Shown here in pieces: positions 49,071 through 57,721 of a DNA stretch of 64,000 nucleotides (position 1 is its first letter; the number at the start of each line of letters is the position of its first letter). This DNA comes from Aldehydirespirator sp965116965. GTDB taxonomy: Bacteria > Actinomycetota > Acidimicrobiia > Acidimicrobiales > Aldehydirespiratoraceae. The notes below the pieces were generated by a model that was given only the letters and a program-made list of their open reading frames with translations, had not been told where the DNA came from and made no database searches. A program made the translations under genes and the position numbers. The stretch lies in assembly GCA_965116965.1 (NCBI GenBank), contig OZ220743.1, forward strand, positions 1,302,001 to 1,366,000. The letters run 5' to 3'.

Positions 49071-49074
49071 CAAA

Positions 49075-49335
49075 GTGCTTGAGATCCTCGCACAAACCGC
49101 GCCGGGTGAGTTCCTCGATGGTTTCAAGGCCATCGGCGCCGGTCTCGGCTACGGACTGGCCGCGGTCGGCCCAGGCGTGGGCATCGGCATCGTGGTCGGC
49201 AACGCCATCACGGCCATGGCCCGCCAGCCCGAGTCCGCCGGCATGGTCCGCACCACGATGTTCCTGGGAATCGCCTTCACTGAGGCGCTTGCCCTGATCG
49301 GGTTCGTGGTCTTCGTCCTGCTGTACTTCATCTGA
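49075..49335 (+). CDS. atpE: ATP synthase F0 subunit c
   Basis: An 86-residue hairpin of two transmembrane helices. The loop motif is ARQPESAG. The first helix is Gly-rich (GYGLAAVGPGVGIGIVVG) and the ion-carrying Glu lies in FTEALALIGF. The residue after Glu is Ala, without the Ser/Thr of sodium-binding rings, so it is probably proton-coupled. The start is GTG 49075. Confidence 0.96.
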   Translation: MLEILAQTAPGEFLDGFKAIGAGLGYGLAAVGPGVGIGIVVGNAITAMARQPESAGMVRTTMFLGIAFTEALALIGFVVFVLLYFI

Positions 49336-49346
49336 TCCGGGGCACC

Positions 49347-50132
49347 ATGAGATCAACGATCCTGCCGTTCAGTGTTCGGTTTGGCGCTAAGCGCGCCGGG
49401 CGGGCGACGCTTCGGCTGTGCGCCGCCCTCAGTCTGGTCGGTGCCGTCACCGTGGCTGCGGCCGCGCCGGCGTGGGCCGCGGGTGAGACGATCGGCGGGT
49501 GCGTCCTTGAGAAGGTAAAGGAGGCCAAGGACGAGCACGGCAGCCTCGAAGCCGTCAAGGCTCTGCCCGCAGACGATCTCGAGGCATTGGAGACGGACCT
49601 GGAGGGGTGCCTTGAGTCGCCCAACCCGATCCTCCCCGCCCTCGACGAGATCATCTGGGGCGGCTTGGCCTTCTTGATCCTGTTCGCGTTCATGTGGTGG
49701 AAGGGCTTCCCCGCCGTCAAGCGGGCCATGGACGCCCGCTCCGAGAAGATACGGGCCGACCTCGACGCAGCCGACACCGCCAAGGCCGATGCCATGCGCA
49801 CCAGGTCGGAGTACGAGGCCCAGTTGGCCGATGCCAAGTCGGCTGCGGCCGCCATCATCGACGAGGCCCGTGGCCAGGCCGACCAGCTCCGCCAGGACCT
49901 GCAGGCCCGGGCCGAGGCCGACATCGCCGAGCAGCGGGCCCGGGCCGCGGCCGACATCGAGTCGAGCCGCCGCCAGGCCATAGACGACCTGCGCACCGAG
50001 GTGGCCGCCATCGCGGTGGGCGCGGCCGAGCGGGTGGTGGGGGCCAGCCTCGACGCCGATGTGCACCGCTCCCTGATCGACGGCTACATCGACGAGGTGG
50101 CCGGCGCAGGCAGCAACGGGGACGGGAGCTGA
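49347..50132 (+). CDS. atpF: ATP synthase F0 subunit b with an extra N-terminal exported domain
   Basis: A 261-residue protein, about 100 longer than usual. Residues 1-45 look like a cleavable signal peptide (LRLCAALSLVGAVTVAAAAP, then AWA). A segment of about 50 residues with two cysteines (GGCVLE and EGCLES) precedes the usual transmembrane helix IIWGGLAFLILFAFMWWKGF. The normal b-subunit coiled coil (VKRAMDARSEKIRADLDAAD, long Ala/Arg/Glu helix) follows. The extra domain would face outside and its role is unknown. ATG 49347 follows atpE by 11 bp. Confidence 0.92.
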   Translation: MRSTILPFSVRFGAKRAGRATLRLCAALSLVGAVTVAAAAPAWAAGETIGGCVLEKVKEAKDEHGSLEAVKALPADDLEALETDLEGCLESPNPILPALDEIIWGGLAFLILFAFMWWKGFPAVKRAMDARSEKIRADLDAADTAKADAMRTRSEYEAQLADAKSAAAAIIDEARGQADQLRQDLQARAEADIAEQRARAAADIESSRRQAIDDLRTEVAAIAVGAAERVVGASLDADVHRSLIDGYIDEVAGAGSNGDGS

Positions 50133-50184
50133 GCCGATGCGCCGCCAATGGCCAGCGCCGGCTCTCCGGGAGCCGTACCGCTCG

Positions 50185-50231
50185 AACTTCAATGGGTTAG
50201 CCACCTCTGAGGTGGTCAACCCATTGAAGTT
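50185..50231 (+). promoter_or_regulatory. Long inverted repeat between atpF and atpH
   Basis: The arms AACTTCAATGGGTT (50185-50198) and AACCCATTGAAGTT (50218-50231) are perfectly complementary. An inner stem CCACC/GGTGG lies within. There is no T-run, so it is not a standard intrinsic terminator. It lies in the widest gap of the F0-F1 operon and could be an mRNA processing or stability element, or a small insertion. A shorter hairpin (GGCTC/GAGCC) stands just before it. Confidence 0.6.
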
Positions 50232-50262
50232 GGTCGCGGTGGGCCCGGGAGGGGCCTGAGCG

Positions 50263-50805
50263 ATGGCCGACCAGTCCGCCTCCGACCGCATCAGCGGCTA
50301 CGCCGACGCCATGCTGGCGGTGGCCCGCGCCGAGGGCGCCCAGGCCGAGGTCGAGGACGAGCTGGCCCGCTTCGCCGAGGCCCTGCGCCAGAGCGAGGAA
50401 TTGCGGTCGACCCTGGCCGATTCGGCCATCGACGTGGAGCGGCGGTTGCGGATCATCGACGATCTTCTCGCCGGTCCTGCCCTGCCCGCCACTGCCGCGC
50501 TGGCGTCCCTAGTGGTGGGAGCGGGCCGTGGCGGTGAGCTGGTCGAGATCATCGACGCTGCCCTCGACCAGGCCGCGGCGGGCCGCAATCGGCGGGTGGC
50601 CCGGGTGCGCAGCGCGGTGGAGCTCACCGGCGATCAACGGTCCCGGCTGGCCGCGGCCATCAAGGCCGCTTCAGGGCTCGACGTGGAGATTCAGGCCATC
50701 GTCGACCCCAGCGTGGTCGGCGGGGTGGTCACCGAGATCGGCGACGACGTGATCGACGGCAGCGTGCACAGCCGCCTGCAGCAGATGCGAAGCGGCCTCG
50801 GCTGA
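50263..50805 (+). CDS. atpH: ATP synthase F1 subunit delta
   Basis: A 180-residue protein with the OSCP/delta pattern. An N-terminal helical bundle (ISGYADAMLAVARAEGAQAE, DELARFAEAL) is followed by the conserved C-terminal IQAIVDPSVVGGVVTEIGDD with VIDGSVHSRLQQM. It joins the peripheral stalk b subunits to the top of F1. ATG 50263. Unlike in mycobacteria it is not fused to a second b domain. Confidence 0.94.
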   Translation: MADQSASDRISGYADAMLAVARAEGAQAEVEDELARFAEALRQSEELRSTLADSAIDVERRLRIIDDLLAGPALPATAALASLVVGAGRGGELVEIIDAALDQAAAGRNRRVARVRSAVELTGDQRSRLAAAIKAASGLDVEIQAIVDPSVVGGVVTEIGDDVIDGSVHSRLQQMRSGLG

Positions 50806-50857
50806 GCACGCCGGGGCCCACACCCCAGACGAGAGACAAGGGATTGAGCGACCTGAC

Positions 50858-52492
50858 ATGAGCGACACGGCACAACTGACGATCAACACCGCGGACATCG
50901 CGGCCGCCATCCGCCAGAACCTCGAAGGCTTCACCCCCACGCTGGAGCAGTCCACGGTTGGCCGGGTGCTGGAAGTGGGCGACGGCATCGCCCGCGTGTC
51001 GGGACTGCCCGACGCCGGCATCAACGAGATGCTGCGCTTCGCCAATGGCGCCGTCGGCCTGGCGCTGAACCTCGACGAGACCTCCATCGGAGCGGTGGTC
51101 CTCGGCGATGTCGAGGGCATCGAGGAAGGCCAGCCCGTTCAGGCCACCGGCGACATCCTGTCGATCCCGGTGGGCGACGGCCTGCTCGGACGGGTGGTCA
51201 ACCCGCTGGGCGAGCCGGTGGACGGCAAGGGACCGCTGTCCAACCCGATCCCGAGACGCATGGAGATCCAGGCGCCGGGCATCACGGGCCGCAAGCCGGT
51301 GCACGAGCCGATGCAGACCGGCATCAAGTCCATCGACTCGCTGATCCCCATCGGGCGGGGCCAGCGCGAGCTGATCATCGGCGACCGCAAGACGGGCAAG
51401 ACGACCATCGCCCTCGACACGATCCTGAACCAGCGCGGCCTCAACCTGAAGTGCATCTACGTGGCCATCGGCCAGAAGGCCTCGACCGTGGCCCAGGCGG
51501 TGGCCACCCTCGACGAGCTCGGGGCCATGGAATACACCGTGGTGGTGGTGGCGCCGGCGTCGGATCCCGCCCCCTACAAGTACCTGGCCCCCTACGCCGG
51601 GTGCGCCATGGGCCAGCACTGGATGGAGAACGGCGAGCACGCCCTGGTCATCTACGACGACCTCTCCAAGCAGGCCGAGGCCTACCGCCAGGTGTCGCTG
51701 CTGTTGCGCAGGCCGCCGGGACGCGAGGCCTATCCCGGCGACGTGTTCTACCTGCACAGCCGGCTGCTGGAGCGTGCCGCCAAGCTCAGCGACGACCGGG
51801 GCGCGGGGTCGCTCACCGCTCTGCCGATCATCGAGACCAAGGCCGGCGACGTCTCGGCCTACATCCCCACCAACGTGATCTCCATAACCGACGGCCAGAT
51901 CTTCCTGCAGGACGACCTGTTCAAGTCGGGCATCCGCCCCGCGGTGGACGTCGGCATCTCCGTCAGCCGGGTCGGCGGCGCGGCCCAGGTGAAGGCCATG
52001 AAGACCGCGGTGGGCACCCTCAAGGGCGACCTCCAGCAGTTCCGCGAGCTCGAGGCCTTCGCCGCCTTCGGCTCCGATCTCGACGCGGTGTCGAAAGCCC
52101 AGCTGGAGCGGGGCTACCGCCTCACCGAGCTGCTCAAGCAGGGCGTGAACAGCCCGCTGCCGGTGGAGGAGCAGGTGGTGTCGATCTACGCCGGCACCCA
52201 CGGCTACCTCGACGGTGTGCCCATCGGCGATGTGCGGCGCTTCGAGAGCGAGCTGCTCGACTGGTTCCGCAGCCGCGAGGCCGCCACGCTGGCCGAGATC
52301 CGCGACAGCGGGGCCATCTCCGACGCCGACGACTTCGACGCCCGGGTCAAGGCCTTCGCCGACCAGTTCGAGACCTCGGACGCCGCCCCGGGAACCGAGC
52401 CCGACGCGGTCGAGCAGGGTGCGGAGCAGGCCACCATGGTCGACGCCGAGACCACCCTGCCCGAAGAGGACCTGAGCCGGGACGAGGGCTAG
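50858..52492 (+). CDS. atpA: ATP synthase F1 subunit alpha
   Basis: A 544-residue protein with Walker A GDRKTGKTTIALD, the subunit-specific GQRELIIGDRKTGK, the alpha signature RPAVDVGISVSRVGGAAQ and VYAIGQ-like IYVAIGQKAST. It forms the non-catalytic nucleotide sites of F1. The C-terminal 35 residues (about 510-544) are acidic and low-complexity. ATG 50858. Confidence 0.98.
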   Translation: MSDTAQLTINTADIAAAIRQNLEGFTPTLEQSTVGRVLEVGDGIARVSGLPDAGINEMLRFANGAVGLALNLDETSIGAVVLGDVEGIEEGQPVQATGDILSIPVGDGLLGRVVNPLGEPVDGKGPLSNPIPRRMEIQAPGITGRKPVHEPMQTGIKSIDSLIPIGRGQRELIIGDRKTGKTTIALDTILNQRGLNLKCIYVAIGQKASTVAQAVATLDELGAMEYTVVVVAPASDPAPYKYLAPYAGCAMGQHWMENGEHALVIYDDLSKQAEAYRQVSLLLRRPPGREAYPGDVFYLHSRLLERAAKLSDDRGAGSLTALPIIETKAGDVSAYIPTNVISITDGQIFLQDDLFKSGIRPAVDVGISVSRVGGAAQVKAMKTAVGTLKGDLQQFRELEAFAAFGSDLDAVSKAQLERGYRLTELLKQGVNSPLPVEEQVVSIYAGTHGYLDGVPIGDVRRFESELLDWFRSREAATLAEIRDSGAISDADDFDARVKAFADQFETSDAAPGTEPDAVEQGAEQATMVDAETTLPEEDLSRDEG

Positions 52493-52536
52493 AGGCGCAG
52501 GCAAGGCAATAGGGGAACAGGGACTGAGGCAGGACC

Positions 52537-53517
52537 GTGCCTGGAGGCAGAGAACGCGAGCTGCGCCGGCGCATCGGCAGCATCCAGTCCACCAAGAAGA
52601 TCACCCGCGCCATGGAACTGATCGCGGCCACCCGGGTGGTGAAGGCCATGCAGAGGGCCAACGCGGCCCGGCCCTACGCGAGGCTTATCACCAGCGTGAT
52701 CGAGGATCTGGCCGCCGGAGGGGCCGAGGTCGACCACCCGCTGCTGCGCCAGGCACCGGAAGTACGGAACGTCGGGTTCATCATCATCACCGGCGACCGC
52801 GGCCTGGCCGGGGCCTACAACACGTCGGTGATCCGCACCGCCGAGCGCCAGGTGATGGCGCACGTGTCGGAGGGCAAGGGCTATTCGCTGTGCTGCGTGG
52901 GCCGCAAGTCGGCCAGCTACTTCCGCTTCCGCAACTACCGCATAGACCACGCCATGTCGGGCTTCAGCGACAATCCCTCCTATGACGACGCCCGTCGAAT
53001 CGCCGAGACGGTGAGCGAGTCGTTCCTCACCGAGGCGGTCGACCAGGTGGAGCTCATCTACACCGAGTTCGTTTCGATGGGCACCCAGCGGGTGGTGGTG
53101 CGGCGCTTCCTGCCGCTGATCGACACCGAGATGATGGCCAGGGAGGGCTCGGGCACCGGCCGGGAGGGGAGCTTCGAGTTCGAGCCGTCCCCCGAGGCGG
53201 TGCTGGAGGCGCTGCTGCCCCGCTACACCGAGGCCCGGCTCTACGGCGCGCTGCTCGACGCGGCCGCGTCGGAGCACGCCAGCCGCCAGCGGGCCATGAA
53301 GGCGGCCACCGACAACGCCGAGGAGCTCATCACCAAGCTGTCGCGGGCCATGAACCAGGCCCGCCAGGACGCCATCACCACCGAGATCATGGAGATCGTC
53401 GGCGGGGCGGAGGCGCTGGGCGGCGGCGACGCGAGTGATGCCGATATCGCGCTGGCGTCGATGCTGGCCGGGACTGACGCTTCGATGCCGGCCGCTGCGG
53501 GTGCTCCACCCGCTTAG
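52537..53517 (+). CDS. atpG: ATP synthase F1 subunit gamma
   Basis: A 326-residue protein. The N-terminal helix starts ELRRRIGSIQSTKKITRAME with LIAATRV. GDRGLAGAYN and the C-terminal ASEHASRQRAMKAATDNAEE and ARQDAITTEIMEIVGGAEAL are family hallmarks of the rotating central shaft. An Ala/Asp-rich tail extends about 25 residues past the usual end. The GTG start is at 52537. Confidence 0.97.
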   Translation: MPGGRERELRRRIGSIQSTKKITRAMELIAATRVVKAMQRANAARPYARLITSVIEDLAAGGAEVDHPLLRQAPEVRNVGFIIITGDRGLAGAYNTSVIRTAERQVMAHVSEGKGYSLCCVGRKSASYFRFRNYRIDHAMSGFSDNPSYDDARRIAETVSESFLTEAVDQVELIYTEFVSMGTQRVVVRRFLPLIDTEMMAREGSGTGREGSFEFEPSPEAVLEALLPRYTEARLYGALLDAAASEHASRQRAMKAATDNAEELITKLSRAMNQARQDAITTEIMEIVGGAEALGGGDASDADIALASMLAGTDASMPAAAGAPPA

Positions 53518-53559
53518 AACGACACGGACAGGACAACACAGAAGGAAAGCCACTCAGAA

Positions 53560-55014
53560 ATGACCATCACCGAATCGGCTCCAGGGACCGATCTTCGCAC
53601 CGGCCGCATCGTCGGCATCGCCGGCCCGGTCGTGGACGTGGAGTTCCCGCCCGGGCACCTGCCCGAGATCAACACCGAGCTGGAGTTCACCGTCACCGTC
53701 GACGGCACCGACGTGCGGGTGCCCGCCGAGGTGGCCCAGCAGATCGGCGAGCACCGGGTGAGGGCCATCGCGCTCAAGCCAACCGACGGTCTCACCCGGG
53801 GCACCGAGGTGCGCAACACGGGCCACGGCATCCAGGTGCCGGTGGGGGACGACACCCTCGGCCATGTGTGGAACGTGATGGGCGAGTGCCTCGACACGCC
53901 GGGCCACAGCACGCCCGAGCGCTGGGACATCCACCGCCCGGCCCCCTCGTTCGATTCGCTGGAGCCCTCGTCGCAGATGTTCGAGACGGGCGTCAAGGTG
54001 ATCGACCTGCTCACCCCCTACAAGCAGGGCGGCAAGATCGGCCTGTTCGGCGGGGCCGGTGTGGGCAAGACCGTGCTGATCACCGAGATGATCACCCGGG
54101 TGGCCACCAACCACGGCGGCGTGTCGGTGTTCGCCGGGGTGGGCGAGCGCACCCGCGAGGGCACCGACCTGTTCCTGGAGATGGGCGAGACCGTCATGGG
54201 CGACGGCAAGACCCGGGTGCTCGACAAGGCCGCCCTGGTGTTCGGCCAGATGGACGAGCCGCCCGGGGTGCGCCTGCGGGTGGCCCTGGCCGGGGTGACG
54301 GTGGCCGAGTACTTCCGCGACGTGCAGAACCAGGACGTGCTGCTGTTCATCGACAACATCTTCCGGTTCGTGCAGGCCGGCTCGGAGGTGTCCACCCTGC
54401 TGGGCCGGATGCCCTCGGCGGTGGGCTACCAGCCCACCCTGGCCGACGAGATGGGCGAGCTCCAGGAGCGGATCACCTCCACCCGGGGCAAGTCGATCAC
54501 CTCGCTGCAGGCCGTCTACGTGCCCGCCGACGACTACACCGACCCGGCCCCGTTCACGTCGTTCACCCACTTCGACGGCACAACCGAGCTGAGCCGTGAC
54601 ATCGCCGCGCTGGGCATCTACCCGGCGGTCGACCCGCTGGCGTCCACGTCCACCATCCTCGACCCGCTGGTGGTGGGGGACCGCCACTACGCGGTGGCCC
54701 GCCGGGTGCAGGAGGTGCTCCAGCGCTACAAGGAGCTGCAGGACATCATCGCCATCCTCGGCCTCGACGAGCTCTCCGAGGAGGACCGGGTGACGGTGGA
54801 CCGGGCCCGCAAGGTTCAGCGGTTCCTGTCGCAGCCCATGTTCGTGGCCAAGAACTTCACCGGCCAGGACGGCATCTTCACCCCGGTGTCCGAGACCATC
54901 GAGTCGTTCGAGGCTCTGGTCAACGGCGACATGGACGACCTCCCCGAGCAGGCCTTCTACATGGTGGGCGGCGCCTCCGACGTGGAGCGCAAGGCCGCGG
55001 AGCTGCAGGCCTGA
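53560..55014 (+). CDS. atpD: ATP synthase F1 subunit beta
   Basis: A 484-residue catalytic subunit. Walker A GGAGVGKTVLI, GERTREG with the catalytic Glu region, Walker B DVLLFIDNIFRFVQAGSEVS and the DELSEED-like DELSEEDRV motif are all present. The final TFYMVGG-like stretch AFYMVGGASDVERKA is intact. ATG 53560 is preceded by AAGGAAAG. It is the best-conserved gene of the window. Confidence 0.98.
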   Translation: MTITESAPGTDLRTGRIVGIAGPVVDVEFPPGHLPEINTELEFTVTVDGTDVRVPAEVAQQIGEHRVRAIALKPTDGLTRGTEVRNTGHGIQVPVGDDTLGHVWNVMGECLDTPGHSTPERWDIHRPAPSFDSLEPSSQMFETGVKVIDLLTPYKQGGKIGLFGGAGVGKTVLITEMITRVATNHGGVSVFAGVGERTREGTDLFLEMGETVMGDGKTRVLDKAALVFGQMDEPPGVRLRVALAGVTVAEYFRDVQNQDVLLFIDNIFRFVQAGSEVSTLLGRMPSAVGYQPTLADEMGELQERITSTRGKSITSLQAVYVPADDYTDPAPFTSFTHFDGTTELSRDIAALGIYPAVDPLASTSTILDPLVVGDRHYAVARRVQEVLQRYKELQDIIAILGLDELSEEDRVTVDRARKVQRFLSQPMFVAKNFTGQDGIFTPVSETIESFEALVNGDMDDLPEQAFYMVGGASDVERKAAELQA

Positions 55015-55032
55015 CATGGGTGAGGGCCGGGC

Positions 55033-55431
55033 ATGGCTGTAGAGCTCGACGTCGAGCTGGTGTCGCCCGAGGAGGTGACCTACTCCGGCTCGGCTGAGAT
55101 GGTGATCGTGCGCACGGTGGAGGAGGGCGACATCGCCTTCCAGGCCGGGCACGTGCCCTTCCTGGGCGTGCTGGCCCCCTGGTCGGTGGACGTCCTGCGG
55201 CCCGGCGGCGAGCGCGACACCTTCGCCGTGCACCGGGGCTTCGTGGAGGTCAGCCACAACAAGGTGACGATCCTCTCGGACGTCTCCGAAGCCGCCGACG
55301 AGATCGACGTCACTCGGGCAGAAGCCGCACGTCAGCGGGCCACCGAGACCCTGGCGGCCGACGCCGAGGACGCCGCCGCCACCGCGGCGCTGGAGCGGGC
55401 CGAACTGCGCTTGCGGGTCGCGGCCGGCTAG
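55033..55431 (+). CDS. atpC: ATP synthase F1 subunit epsilon
   Basis: A 132-residue protein. The N-terminal beta barrel (VELVSPEEVTYSGSAEMVIV, GHVPFLGVLAPWSV, HRGFVEVSHNKVTILSD) precedes a C-terminal helical pair rich in Ala/Arg/Glu. It couples the c-ring to gamma and can inhibit hydrolysis. ATG 55033, 18 bp after atpD. It is the last gene of the atp operon, and glpX converges on it. Confidence 0.95.
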   Translation: MAVELDVELVSPEEVTYSGSAEMVIVRTVEEGDIAFQAGHVPFLGVLAPWSVDVLRPGGERDTFAVHRGFVEVSHNKVTILSDVSEAADEIDVTRAEAARQRATETLAADAEDAAATAALERAELRLRVAAG

Positions 55432-55448
55432 CGCCCCGAGCCGCCGTG

Positions 55449-55554
55449 AGGTTCTTGTGAGCGACGAAGCCGCTTGAGTCGGCATATTTGCTCACGGCAA
55501 CTGCCGGAGGTTCTTGTGAGCGACGAAGCCGCTCGAGTCGGCATATTTGCTCAC
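55449..55554. repeat. 47-bp direct repeat between atpC and glpX, each with an internal dyad
   Basis: Two copies at 55449-55495 and 55508-55554 differ at one base (CGCTTGAG or CGCTCGAG) and are 59 bp apart. Each begins AGGTTCTTGTGAGCGACGAA and contains GTGAGC near the left and GCTCAC at the right, so each can fold into a long hairpin. The position between convergent genes suggests a terminator role, but no T-run is present. Confidence 0.75.
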
Positions 55555-55593
55555 AGAAACTCACTGAGTTGGCTGGCGGCGCGGTTCGGAGTC

Positions 55594-56574
55594 TCAGATG
55601 TCCCGGGCCTTCCGGTGATGGTGCCGGCCCTCGATGAGACGCACGGTGCCGGAGCGGCTGCGCATCACCAGTGACTGGGTGTGGCAGAAGCTCGCGTCGA
55701 AATGGACTCCCTTGAGCAGATCGCCGTCGGTCACCCCGGTGGCGGCGAAGAAGCAGTTGTCGGTGTTGACGAGGTCGTCCTGGGTCAGCACTCGCTCCAC
55801 CTCGTAGCCCAGCTTGACCAGAGCCTTGCGCTCGTACTCGTTGCGGGGCCACAGGCGGCCCTGCAGCGCGCCGCCCATGCACTTGATGGCGGCCGCGGTG
55901 ATCACACCTTCGGGCGTGCCGCCGATGCCGAAGAGGATGTCGGCACCGGTGTGGGGCCAGGCGGTGGAGATGGCGCCGGCCACGTCGCCGTCGGGGATCA
56001 GCCGGATGCGGGCGCCGGCCTCGCGGACCTCCGCGATCAGGTCGTCGTGGCGGTCGCGGTCCAGGATCACCGCGGTCAGGTCGCGCACGAACTCGCTCTT
56101 GGCCTCTGCCACCGCCTTCAGGTTGTCCGTCGGCGACTTGGTGATGTCGATCAGGTCGGCGGCCTCGGGGCCGGTCGCGATCTTCTCCATGTAGACGCAG
56201 GGGCCGGGATCGAACATCGTGCCCCGATCGGCCACCGCGATCACCGACAGGGCGTTGGCCCGTCCGAGCGAGGTGAGGGTGGTGCCGTCGATCGGATCGA
56301 CGGCAACGTCGGTCTGGGGCAGTTGACCGTTGCCGACCCGTTCCCCGTTGTAGAGCATGGGCGCCTCGTCCTTCTCGCCCTCTCCGATGATGACGGTGCC
56401 GTCCATCGAGATGTCGCTCAGCACTCTGCGCATGGCGTCCACGGCGGCCCCGTCGGCGCCGTCCTTGTCGCCCCGACCCATCCAGCGGGACGCGGCTATG
56501 GCAGCGCCCTCAGTGATTCGCACCAGTTCCAGAGCGATGTTGCGGTCGGGTTTGGGATGCGTCGACGCCACCAT
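55594..56574 (-). CDS. glpX: Class II fructose-1,6-bisphosphatase
   Basis: A 326-residue protein with the GlpX signatures GEGEKDEAPMLYNGE, the metal-binding DPIDGTTLTSLG, IPDGDVAGAI, DILFGIGGTPEGVITAAAIK and GGALQGRLWP. It hydrolyses fructose-1,6-bisphosphate in gluconeogenesis. The GTG or ATG at 56574 opens MVASTHPKPDRNIALELVRI, typical for actinobacterial GlpX. It diverges from the acidic protein gene at 56646. Confidence 0.96.
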   Translation of the reverse strand: MVASTHPKPDRNIALELVRITEGAAIAASRWMGRGDKDGADGAAVDAMRRVLSDISMDGTVIIGEGEKDEAPMLYNGERVGNGQLPQTDVAVDPIDGTTLTSLGRANALSVIAVADRGTMFDPGPCVYMEKIATGPEAADLIDITKSPTDNLKAVAEAKSEFVRDLTAVILDRDRHDDLIAEVREAGARIRLIPDGDVAGAISTAWPHTGADILFGIGGTPEGVITAAAIKCMGGALQGRLWPRNEYERKALVKLGYEVERVLTQDDLVNTDNCFFAATGVTDGDLLKGVHFDASFCHTQSLVMRSRSGTVRLIEGRHHHRKARDI

Positions 56575-56645
56575 GGGCGCGAACCTATCCGAAGCTGGGC
56601 ACCGGCGAGTGCCCTAATGCGCTGGCCGGGTGGCAAGATGGTTAG

Positions 56646-57668
56646 ATGTCTGCCGCCTTCCGGGACAGGTTCCGCCGAGCCATAGGAGATGCAGAGCCTG
56701 AGCCGTCCGCTATCGAGATGGACGATGGGGCTTCCGGAGTCGGCGATGCGGGCGACGAGGGCGACGGCGAGGCCGGGGAGTGGTTGGCCTACGAGCTTCA
56801 CGAATGGTCGCTCGAGAGCCGGGTCATGCTGCAGCAGCTGCTTGTTGTCGACAAGGTCGTTCACTCGTGGCAGGGCACCACCTTGATGGTGCACGAGTCG
56901 CTGGAGGAGACGGTCGACAATCTCGTGGACGAGGTCGAGGAGACCGAGAAGGCGAAGGAGGCGACCAACCGCCCAATCGGACCGGAGGACTCCTTGACGG
57001 CCTTCGAGTTGGCCGACTGGCCCGAGGCGTTGAGGGCCGAACTGGTGGAGCTGCTGGTGCAGGCCCGCGTGCCCCACGTCCTGGACGCCGAGGGTGAGGC
57101 TGCAGAGGGTGATGCTGCGGAGGGTGATGCTGCGGAGGGTGATGCTGCAGAGGGTGAGGCAGAGGGTGATGCTGCGGAGGGTGATGCTGCGGAGGGTGAT
57201 GCTGCGGAGGGTGACACTGCCGAGAGCGAGACTGACGGTGAGACTGCAGAAAGTGACCCTGGCACGAGTGAGGCTGCCGGGCAGGCGGCAGTGTGCGACC
57301 TGTTGGTCCGCGAGGCGGACGAGGAACGGGTCGAGCTGTTGATCGATGATCTGCTGGCCCGCGAGGAGGAAGCCCAATTCGAGGAGCTCGACGGCCTGGA
57401 GGTCAATGGGCTCCTCAGCGCCCTGTTCGTGGCATGCGATCGGTTGCGTCGAGACCCCGGCGACCTCGACGGGGTGAGGGGCGTGGTGACGAACGCTCGT
57501 CGGATCGCCGGAGTGCGGACGCCGTTCGGCTTCTCCGCTCCCAACTGGCGGAACTTGCGCAACGCGGTAGGCGAACTGCTCGACTTGGTGGAGGGTGAGG
57601 AGACCGACAGGGACGATCTGCGCGAGCTGGCCCACCGCATGAGCGACACGCTGAGGACGCTCGTCTGA
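56646..57668 (+). CDS. Acidic protein with two similar domains and an EGDAA repeat tract
   Basis: A 340-residue, very acidic cytosolic protein. Residues about 44-105 (WLAYELHEWSLESRVMLQQL, VVHSWQGTTLMVHESLEE) and a second region (ELADWPEALRAELVELLVQA, VPHVLDAEGE...LLVREADEERVELLIDDLL) look like two copies of one small domain. The second is interrupted by about 60 residues of EGDAA repeats. A helical C-terminal domain (NWRNLRNAVGELLDLVEGEE) follows. I recognise no named family. The start is ATG 56646, 71 bp from the divergent glpX start. Confidence 0.7.
   Translation: MSAAFRDRFRRAIGDAEPEPSAIEMDDGASGVGDAGDEGDGEAGEWLAYELHEWSLESRVMLQQLLVVDKVVHSWQGTTLMVHESLEETVDNLVDEVEETEKAKEATNRPIGPEDSLTAFELADWPEALRAELVELLVQARVPHVLDAEGEAAEGDAAEGDAAEGDAAEGEAEGDAAEGDAAEGDAAEGDTAESETDGETAESDPGTSEAAGQAAVCDLLVREADEERVELLIDDLLAREEEAQFEELDGLEVNGLLSALFVACDRLRRDPGDLDGVRGVVTNARRIAGVRTPFGFSAPNWRNLRNAVGELLDLVEGEETDRDDLRELAHRMSDTLRTLV
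57091..57225 (+). repeat. 15-bp tandem repeat tract (EGDAA-coding)
   Basis: About nine imperfect copies of GAGGGTGATGCTGCG in the gene at 56646. All changes keep the frame. Such a tract should be prone to copy-number change. Confidence 0.9.
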
Positions 57669-57721
57669 GTCGGGCTCGCTTCTAACCGGACTCTCAACGT
57701 CGGCCTCTACAGTCTTGCCCC

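Noticed and set aside
53554..55485. A 643-codon open frame on the minus strand opposite atpD
   Set aside because: It is a shadow of the atpD codons; the translation is rich in His, Gly, Arg and Val without any domain, and atpD is unmistakable.
55449..55554. Possible CRISPR array of two repeats
   Set aside because: Only two units, a 12-bp spacer and no cas genes.
57091..57225. Possible CRISPR-like array
   Set aside because: Units are 15 bp, directly adjacent and in frame inside a gene; no spacers.
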